From an uncultured Acidobacteriia bacterium (GTDB lineage Bacteria; Acidobacteriota; Terriglobia; Bryobacterales; Bryobacteraceae): 37,145 bases of DNA. The DNA is taken from NCBI GenBank assembly GCA_903881085.1, contig CAIRSA010000200.1:1-37145 (forward strand), written 5' to 3'. How positions within the stretch are numbered: the first letter of the stretch is position 1; every line of letters starts with the position of its first letter. This document shows positions 31,530 to 37,145 of this stretch, piece by piece. Made by a program: the position numbers and the translations under genes. The notes beneath the pieces are model-generated. The model had not been told where the DNA came from and did no database searches. It saw only the letters and a program-made list of their open reading frames with translations.

Positions 31530-31892
31530 ATGGCAGGGACAGCAACAGCAATGAAGCTGGAGAGCATCACCACGCGTGAATCCAAGAACCTGGGTGGCGC
31601 GGCTGAACTCAGGGAAAGCGAAATCGCCGCGGTTGCGTATCAACTGTGGCTGAAAAGAGGCCGGCCCGAGGGATCCTGTAATAAGGACTGGTTTGAGGCG
31701 CGCGCAATCCTAATGAAAAAGAACTTCGACGCGGATGAATTACTGAACACCTCACCGTCGCTCGATGCCAACCATGCTCAGACACATACCGAGCCAATGT
31801 TTGAGTGCCATTGGAAGGGGCACTGGGAGATCTGGGAAAGAGAGTGGGCTGGACCGCGCTGGGTACCGGATGTCGTTCGCATAAGAAATTGA
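31530..31892 (+). CDS. DUF2934 family small protein
   Basis: This 120-residue cytoplasmic protein of unknown function carries the DUF2934 signature near residues 28-55: EIAAVAYQLWLKRGRPEGSC, then NKDWFEAR. The family usually reads I-A-x-x-A-Y-x-L-W with G-R-P-E-G and a following W. It is typical of Acidobacteriota and Proteobacteria, with unproven links to stress. The start at 31530 is fixed by AGGAGG at 31518-31523; a longer in-frame open reading from 31335 is not supported. The C-terminal half is Trp- and Glu-rich (HWKGHWEIWEREWAGPRW), which is unusual. It is divergent from the CheB gene and precedes a methyltransferase pseudogene. Confidence 0.8.
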   Translation: MAGTATAMKLESITTRESKNLGGAAELRESEIAAVAYQLWLKRGRPEGSCNKDWFEARAILMKKNFDADELLNTSPSLDANHAQTHTEPMFECHWKGHWEIWEREWAGPRWVPDVVRIRN

Positions 31893-31983
31893 GCGTGCAC
31901 GAGACCCTTCCTGGGACGGAGAATTTCAGCCGGAAGCTTCTCGGCACAGCAAGTCGGCGATACGGCATGATGTGAAATATGGA

Positions 31984-32758
31984 ATGCAATCGCGGAGGTT
32001 CTTTCTATTCACTCCTGCCGTCTCCTTCCTGCGCGGCCAAAATAACCGGTCCGCTATGTTTGGAAATGCCGAAGAATATGAGCGTTTCATGGGCCGGTGG
32101 CGCAAACTTGTTGCTCCGCAATTGGTGGATTTCAGCAGCGCACCAGAAGACGGCCACCTGCTGGATGTAGGCTCGGGCACAGGAGCGTTAGCCTTCGCCA
32201 TCGCCGGGTGGAAGCCGCCCGCAAAAATCCTTGGTATCGATCCATCCAAAGAGTACGTCGATTATGCCAGGAGCAGGAATCCGTTCCCGGATCGAGTCAG
32301 CTTCGAAGACGGCGCTGCTGGAACTGCGCCGGGCAACCAAACCTGGTGGAACCATCGCAGCCGCTGTCTGCGATTACGGCGCGGGTATGCGCATGCTGCG
32401 GACATTCTGGGACGCCGCGGTAACAATCGATGCAAAAGCAGAAGAGCTCGACGAAAAGCGGTTGCCGCTTTGCCGCAACGGGGAGTTGTCGAATCTCTGG
32501 AAGCAGGGCGGCTTGGAGAAAATCCGCGAGCAGCCCCTCGATATCACGATGCAGTTCAGATCCTTCTCCGACTATTGGGATCCATTCCTGCTCGGGCAAG
32601 GCCCTGCGGGGACCTATGTTGGCCGTCTCGACAAGAGCAAGCTCCAGGCCCTGCGTAGCGAGCTGAAACGCCGGCTTGCAGTGTCGTCGGAAGCGGCGCC
32701 ATTGCCTCTTACAGCGCAGGTATGGGCGGTAAGGGGAACGGTGCCGCGGGTAGGCTGA
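31984..32758 (+). pseudogene. Class I SAM methyltransferase with internal deletion and frameshift
   Basis: The first frame reads a methyltransferase N-terminus: MFGNAEEYERFMGRWRKLVA, SAM motif LLDVGSGTGALAFAIAG, ILGIDPSKEYVDYAR, RVSFE. The family then continues in another frame from about 32305: LLELRRATKPGGTIAAAVCD, YGAGMRMLRTFWD, SFSDYWDPFLLGQGPAG, AVRGTVPRVG, ending at 32758. About 30-45 residues normally between RVSFE and ELRR are missing, and the deletion also shifts the frame at about 32305-32315. So the gene cannot make the normal enzyme. Remaining parts look otherwise intact, which suggests recent decay. A sequencing error cannot explain the missing block, only the shift. The start could be ATG 31984 or ATG 32056. 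Confidence 0.8.
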
Positions 32759-32763
32759 ACTGG

Positions 32764-34371
32764 TTACCTTGACAGCCGGCCAACCCGATTCAGGATGCCC
32801 TTTAATAGGCGAGCACCGAACAGCAAGGGATTATGCAGATAGCTGCGCATCTCATTTTCCAGCGCGCGCCGCTCGTTTTCCACCTGCATCGCGCATGCCG
32901 CCTGCTTTTGGGCCTCGGCATCCAGGCTTTGCGCCTGCGCGGTCATCTGTTCCAGTTCTTTATCCAGGCTCAACGCCCATGCTGTTCGCTCCTGCAGGAC
33001 TTTCTCCAAGTCCAGTGCCCAGGCGGTGCGCGCTTCCAACTCTGACTCCAGAAGTTGCCCCGAAGCCGTGACTCGTTCCAGATCTTTCTCCAGGTCGAGC
33101 GCCCATGCCGTTCGTTCCTCCAGCGCCTTCTTCAGATCCAACGCCCAAACGGTTCTCGCCTCTATTTCCTTTGAAAGCTCCCGCGACCAGGCGGTGCCTT
33201 TCTCCAACTCCTTCTCTAGTTCCCTTTCGATATGTTGGGTCCGCGCCCCAGTCTGCCTCAACAATTCAGCCGATTCTGCAAGCCTCGCGCGAACGAGTTG
33301 CAGTTCCTCTTGTGCGCCGCGAGGCCAGCCCAGCCCCTCATACGGAGCTGCGGCCTGTTGGAAACCAACGGGGCCAATGCTGAAGTTCCGCCGCACGCAA
33401 AACTCCGGAGTCAGATGCTGCAAGATCACCGGCGCATCGACAGCTTCTCGCGCCACTACGGCGTACATGTGGGTTGGCGTCAGTCCGCCAGAAAACAGTT
33501 CCTGCTCATCGCGCAGATGTACCTGGTCAACAAATTCGCGATCCCACGGCAGTGCCGGATCGAAGTTCGGCCCGAAGTTACGGTCCACGAAAGGGTCGAT
33601 CAGATTAGCGAACGGAACGAACAATTGAAATTGAAATCTGTCGATCAGCATCGGCAGAATATCCTGCGCCCGTATCCCTTCGAATCCCTCCGCCGAACAA
33701 TCCTGATCTTCGTACATCTCCTCATACCGGCCTGACACCCGGTTGAAGCGATAGGATGGCGGCAGTTTCCGCCAGAATTCGTGAACCAGGGTGAGCGCTT
33801 CAGGCCAACGCTGATGGCCGTTGCGGCCGATCATTTCGGCGATGAGAAAGGTACCCGCGGGCTTGAGAGCGCGTCGTACCTGTTCGAAGACGTGTTCCAG
33901 GTTCACCACATGATGCAGGAAATAATTGGCCACAATGGCGTCGAATTCCTGTGGCGCGTTCCATACGTTGACATCACCTTCGGCAAACGTCAGGTGATGG
34001 CCGACACCGGCCTGTTCGGCTGCGAGCCGGCCCCGTTCAAGCATGGCGGGATTCAGGTCGAGGCAGTCAAACAGGAAATCCTGATGGCCCCCTGCCCTCA
34101 GTTTAAGTGCAAGCGCGATCTCCAGGTCGCAATTCCCTGCTCCAAGGCTGAGGAAGCGTTTCGGCCTGTCTGCTTCATTGGTGCACTGCGCGGCCAGGTA
34201 AGTTTCGAAAATCGCGTCAGGATCGTTGAACCCAAGAGACTGAAGTTTAGGGCGAAGATATCGGTTTGACCAGTAGTGGAAAATCGCGGGCAATTCATGC
34301 ACGCCGGTGCAGTTTTCGTAGCGAAGTTGCTCGCTCGCCGCGAGCAGTTCATAACTTTTACGGTTGTCCAT
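32764..34371 (-). CDS. SAM-dependent methyltransferase with C-terminal 14-residue repeats
   Basis: This 535-residue protein has a class I SAM-methyltransferase domain over about 1-310: FLSLGAGNCDLEIAL (73-87), CLDLNPAMLERG, EGDVNVW, YFLHHVV and LKPAGTFLIAE. A linker follows, then an extended coiled coil containing seven consecutive 14-residue units (392-489) typified by RTAWALDLEKDLEE. The C-terminus NPLLFGARLLKGILNRVGRL looks like an amphipathic or weakly membrane-binding helix. Proteins of this type often act in surface-polysaccharide or lipid modification, with the coiled coil as a ruler or partner site; that is inference. The substrate is unknown. It is convergent with the methyltransferase pseudogene, ending 5 bases away. 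Confidence 0.83.
   Translation of the reverse strand: MDNRKSYELLAASEQLRYENCTGVHELPAIFHYWSNRYLRPKLQSLGFNDPDAIFETYLAAQCTNEADRPKRFLSLGAGNCDLEIALALKLRAGGHQDFLFDCLDLNPAMLERGRLAAEQAGVGHHLTFAEGDVNVWNAPQEFDAIVANYFLHHVVNLEHVFEQVRRALKPAGTFLIAEMIGRNGHQRWPEALTLVHEFWRKLPPSYRFNRVSGRYEEMYEDQDCSAEGFEGIRAQDILPMLIDRFQFQLFVPFANLIDPFVDRNFGPNFDPALPWDREFVDQVHLRDEQELFSGGLTPTHMYAVVAREAVDAPVILQHLTPEFCVRRNFSIGPVGFQQAAAPYEGLGWPRGAQEELQLVRARLAESAELLRQTGARTQHIERELEKELEKGTAWSRELSKEIEARTVWALDLKKALEERTAWALDLEKDLERVTASGQLLESELEARTAWALDLEKVLQERTAWALSLDKELEQMTAQAQSLDAEAQKQAACAMQVENERRALENEMRSYLHNPLLFGARLLKGILNRVGRLSR
32905..33198 (-). repeat. Seven tandem 42-bp units encoding 14-residue heptad pairs
   Basis: The units, in protein order, begin GTAWSREL, RTVWALDL, RTAWALDL, VTASGQLL, RTAWALDL, RTAWALSL and MTAQAQSL. 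Each is two heptads long. Three are nearly identical and the outer ones diverge. The DNA copies differ at silent sites, so the array is not freshly duplicated. Confidence 0.8.
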
Positions 34372-34423
34372 TTCGTTTAAGAGCCTTCATTGTAACGTAG
34401 GTACCGCTGCTTGCCGTAAACAT

Positions 34424-34828
34424 TTAGTCTGTCATGAGGGCAATCCGGTCCAACCCCGCGCCCTTGGCGATGTCGATCACTTCCGCCACCCGGTAAAACT
34501 CAAGCTCCTTGGCCCCCTTTAGGAATAGGACGTGGTTGGTAGCAACAAAAAAGATACTACGCAGCCGTTTGCCAAGGTCGTTGAGCGCGACAACTTCCTG
34601 GTTCAGCCTGATCACGCCGTCGGCGCCAATGGAGACCACCAAATCGTTGCGCGGCGTTGGCGGATCAACGGCGCTATCGGGCGGGAGAGGCACCAGCGCA
34701 TTCAAACCGGTTGACTTAGTGGGTACGATCACCATGAAGATGATGAGTAAGACGAGTAACACGTCAATTAATGGAGTAACATTAATAGTTGCGTGCTGAC
34801 CGTAGTTTCCCTCAGTGGACATTGCCAT
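34424..34828 (-). CDS. exbD: ExbD/TolR-type biopolymer transport protein
   Basis: This 134-residue inner-membrane protein has a short cytoplasmic N-terminus and one transmembrane helix (VTPLIDVLLVLLIIFMVI) with the conserved proton-path Asp22. A periplasmic domain follows (VVSIGADGVIRLN). ExbD works with ExbB and TonB to energise outer-membrane receptors such as the three large ones in this window. Neither ExbB nor TonB is encoded here, so it is an orphan copy. The start at 34828 is supported by AAGGAG upstream and by the domain boundary; a much longer open frame to 35527 crosses the divergent kinase gene and is rejected. It is divergent from the kinase gene at 34949. Confidence 0.9.
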   Translation of the reverse strand: MAMSTEGNYGQHATINVTPLIDVLLVLLIIFMVIVPTKSTGLNALVPLPPDSAVDPPTPRNDLVVSIGADGVIRLNQEVVALNDLGKRLRSIFFVATNHVLFLKGAKELEFYRVAEVIDIAKGAGLDRIALMTD

Positions 34829-34948
34829 TTTTCGTTCTCCTTGGTGATTTGGACACTTAAGAAGAAGAGAAAGTTCCCAACGGCAACAGATGGATGCAGC
34901 CGCCCCTGCATCGCAGTGATACGCTGGATATGCAATGCGAAACTCGTC

Positions 34949-36325
34949 ATGAGTATGACAGGTCCCAAAGTGGCGAACCTTGCGGGAAACAGCCGCCTTA
35001 TCCTGCTTGCCGGCTTCGGCGGATTGCTGCTGCTGATGATCTTCGCCGAATTCGACGGCGTGCGGGCGCTGACGGAGATTCAAACCTCGAACGATATGAC
35101 GCGCGAGGACTACCTGCTGCACACCCGCGTGCTGGAGCGCATTCGCAGCGATCTTTATCTTTCCGGCACCTATCTGCGCGATTACCTTTTGGAGACCGAT
35201 AGCGGACGGGCTGAGGGGCACAGGCTGAGTTTGCTGGAAACGCGGCGCGACATGGACGCGGCATTGGCTCAATACCGCGGGATGCTCAATCCGCGCGAGG
35301 CGAAGACCTTCGATGCGCTGGGCCGCGAACTGGCCGATTATTGGCGGGTGCTGCAGCCGTCGTTTGAGTGGACGACGGCAGAACGTAATCAGCGAGGCTA
35401 TCCGTTCCTGCGCGATGAAATTTTCCCAAGGCGTACTGCGATGTTGGGGATTGCGGGACAGATTGGGTCGATCAATGAATCGCAGCTGAACGCAGGAAAA
35501 CTTCAGCTGCAAGAGACTTTCGCACAATTTCGGCGCCGTCTGACAGGCGCGGTGGGGCTGACGATCTTGCTGGGGCTGGTGCTGGCTGCTTTCACTACGC
35601 GCAGAATTCTTTCTCTGGAAAAAGAAACGGCGGCGCGATACCAGGAGATCTCAGAAGCACGTCTGGAGTTGAAGCAGCTTTCGGCACGGCTTGTTCACGC
35701 GCAGGAGGAAGAACGGCGAGCAATTTCCCGCGAGTTGCATGACGAAGTGGGACAGGTAATGACAGGCACGCTGCTGGAGATGGCGAACCTCTCGAAACTG
35801 GTTCGGGCGGGCGATCTCGAAGGAATTCAGCGGCAGGCCGAGGACATCAAAAAAGAGATTGAGAATTCGATTGGCGTGGTGCGCAATATATCGCTGCTGC
35901 TGCGGCCGTCGATGCTGGACGACCTGGGGTTGATTCCGGCACTGCAATGGCAGGCACGGGAACTGGCGCGGCGCAGTGGATTACGAGTAAAGGTGGTGGC
36001 CGAAGACGTGCCGGAAGACCTGCCGGAAGAGCACAAGACGTGCATATATCGTGTGGTGCAGGAGGCACTGCATAACGCCACTCGCCACGCTGCGGGATCG
36101 ATGGTGCGAGTCGAGGTGCATCAGCAGAAAGGGCGTATTCATTTGTCGATTCAGGATAACGGGAAGGGCTTCGATCCGCCGGACGCGCGCGGGTTGGGCC
36201 TGGTAGGGATGAAAGAACGCGTGAACCATTTGAATGGGACTTTTGTGGTGGATTCCGCGCCTGGACGCGGTACGGCGCTGCGGATTGTTCTTCCGGTTGA
36301 CGGGAAGGCGATGGAAACTGCATGA
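34949..36325 (+). CDS. NarL-family sensor histidine kinase
   Basis: This 458-residue membrane kinase has TM1 (LILLAGFGGLLLLMIFAEF, about 17-35). A mostly helical extracytoplasmic sensor domain of about 160 residues resembles CHASE3-type domains. TM2 (LTGAVGLTILLGLVLAAF, about 194-211) and a HisKA_3 dimerisation domain with phospho-acceptor His264 in RELHDEVGQ follow. The HATPase domain has N-box EALHNATRHA and DNGKGFDP, and GRGTALRIVLP closes it. The start is taken as ATG 34949, with ATG 34955 as alternative; the longer frame from 34793 overlaps the divergent ExbD start and lacks a signal. Its stop overlaps the next ATG (ATGA), so it forms an operon with its response regulator. The signal is unknown. 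Confidence 0.92.
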   Translation: MSMTGPKVANLAGNSRLILLAGFGGLLLLMIFAEFDGVRALTEIQTSNDMTREDYLLHTRVLERIRSDLYLSGTYLRDYLLETDSGRAEGHRLSLLETRRDMDAALAQYRGMLNPREAKTFDALGRELADYWRVLQPSFEWTTAERNQRGYPFLRDEIFPRRTAMLGIAGQIGSINESQLNAGKLQLQETFAQFRRRLTGAVGLTILLGLVLAAFTTRRILSLEKETAARYQEISEARLELKQLSARLVHAQEEERRAISRELHDEVGQVMTGTLLEMANLSKLVRAGDLEGIQRQAEDIKKEIENSIGVVRNISLLLRPSMLDDLGLIPALQWQARELARRSGLRVKVVAEDVPEDLPEEHKTCIYRVVQEALHNATRHAAGSMVRVEVHQQKGRIHLSIQDNGKGFDPPDARGLGLVGMKERVNHLNGTFVVDSAPGRGTALRIVLPVDGKAMETA

Positions 36326-36972
36326 CCGAGGTACGAATTTTATTAGCCGATGATCACACCGTGGTTCGCAAAGGATTGCGGCTGTTGCTGGAAGGACATC
36401 CTGGCTTCACGGTGATCGGAGATGCCGGAGACGGGCGCGAAACCGTGGCCCTGGTGGAACAATATCTGCCAGACGTTGTCGTGATGGATGTGGCGATGCC
36501 AATTCTGAATGGCATTGAAGCGGCTCGGCAGATTACGGCGAAGTTCCCCCAGGTGGGGATTGTTTTTCTCAGCATGCATGCCGATGAAGGGTATGTGCTG
36601 CGGGCTTTGAAATCGGGTGCACGGGCATACTTACTCAAGGACTCCGCGGAACACGATCTGATTAACGCGATCCGCGCCGTGGTCGATCGGAAGGCATTCT
36701 TCAGTCCCGCGATCAGTAAGTTTCTGGTGGAGGATTATGTACGGCAGATGAATGAGCGCGAGGTGGAAGATAGCTACGACTTGCTCACTACGCGCGAGCG
36801 TGAGATTCTGCAGTTGCTGGCAGAGGGTAAAAACAATAAGGAAGTCGCCACGTTGCTGAATTTAAGTGCCTATACGGTGGAGACTCATCGCGGCAATATT
36901 TTCCAGAAATTGAATGTTCACAATAGCGCGGAGTTGATCTTGTATGCAGTGCGGAAAGGCGTGATCAGCTGA
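36322..36972 (+). CDS. NarL/FixJ-family response regulator
   Basis: This 216-residue DNA-binding regulator has a receiver domain (about 1-120) with acidic pocket Asp10-Asp11, phospho-acceptor Asp56 (VVVMDVAMP) and Lys106 (LLKDSA). A LuxR-type helix-turn-helix lies at about 154-212 (LTTREREILQLLAEGKNNKE; SAYTVETHRGNIFQKL). Its ATG overlaps the stop of the kinase, so translation is coupled and the pair is almost certainly cognate. Target genes are unknown. Thirty-seven bases after its stop a group II intron appears to begin. Confidence 0.95.
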   Translation: MTEVRILLADDHTVVRKGLRLLLEGHPGFTVIGDAGDGRETVALVEQYLPDVVVMDVAMPILNGIEAARQITAKFPQVGIVFLSMHADEGYVLRALKSGARAYLLKDSAEHDLINAIRAVVDRKAFFSPAISKFLVEDYVRQMNEREVEDSYDLLTTREREILQLLAEGKNNKEVATLLNLSAYTVETHRGNIFQKLNVHNSAELILYAVRKGVIS

Positions 36973-37009
36973 CAAGCTCGTAGCGTGAGCATAGTATACT
37001 CATATTATG

Positions 37010-37145
37010 GTGCGTCCTGAAAGACGCGTTGTTCTAGCAGGTGGAAGTCCTGTCCGGGTAAGCGCCGAAGCGCCCGGTAGCAGACTCCAGCCGGAAGGAG
37101 AGATCCGACCGAGCCGAGCGGAGTGTCGAAAGCCTTTGAAAGAGA
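37010..37145 (+). ncRNA. 5' end of a group II intron (domain I), running off the window
   Basis: The segment begins GTGCG, the classic 5' splice boundary of bacterial group II introns. Nested stems expected of domain I follow: GCGTC/GACGC (37012-37016 and 37023-37027), a GGTGGAAGTCC loop region and CCGGG..GCGC CGAA GCGC..CCGG. No coding region is visible yet; a reverse transcriptase/maturase would lie beyond the window. The 5' exon ends with ATTATG, the likely IBS1 target. The identification rests on motif and fold recognition only. Confidence 0.72.

Noticed and set aside
34829..35527. Long N-terminal extension of the ExbD frame
   Set aside because: It overlaps the divergent kinase gene; the ExbD domain starts at 34828 with a proper Shine-Dalgarno.
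36993..37000. AGTATACT palindrome as a further TATAC-type operator
   Set aside because: It lacks the five-base spacer and second half-site and is not near a -10 box of a gene.
1..37145. CRISPR arrays, tRNA and rRNA genes
   Set aside because: I saw no regularly spaced direct repeats, cloverleaf with CCA end or rRNA-like segments; the only tandem array is the coding repeat at 32905-33198.

Overview
The window looks like a GC-rich soil Acidobacteriota chromosome of the Solibacter/Bryobacter type. No marker gene is present, so this rests on content: three very large Oar-like TonB-dependent receptors with N-terminal carboxypeptidase-regulatory domains, a PEP-CTERM protein, a DUF2934 protein, and many secreted sialidase-like, sulfatase and GDSL-type hydrolases without SusD partners.

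Layout. 1-6640: an Oar-like receptor, a terminator, a Kir-type potassium channel and a PEP-CTERM protein, with decayed IS630 and IS200 transposases and palindromic repeats between them. 6636-13605 (minus): a tightly coupled operon of receptor, serine hydrolase and GH20-like protein, whose genes overlap as TGATG and ATGA. 13785-16991 (plus): a divergent third receptor. 17107-18698 (minus): a Tat-exported sialidase-like protein followed, with an ATGA overlap, by a 119-residue protein that joins the two ends of a sialate O-acetylesterase without its catalytic middle. 18772-27120 (plus): full-length sialate O-acetylesterase, an FGE-like/sialidase fusion, a sulfatase, a PQQ-like propeller protein and a BNR protein. 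This block reads as a scavenging locus for acetylated or sulfated glycans; the substrate is an inference.

Both divergent spacers in this block carry near-identical promoters. A perfect TATAC-N5-GTATA inverted repeat lies against a TATAAT -10 box, with an 18-bp spacer to a TTGAC- or TTGCC-like -35 box. This suggests a shared DNA-binding regulator not encoded in the window.

27322-37145 is a signalling and miscellany region: a CheB-CheR-PAS fusion, a 258-bp element with terminal inverted repeats, a stand-alone CheB, a DUF2934 protein, a methyltransferase pseudogene, a methyltransferase with seven 14-residue coiled-coil repeats, an orphan ExbD, and a NarL-type histidine kinase/response regulator pair. 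The window ends inside what appears to be the 5' part of a group II intron.
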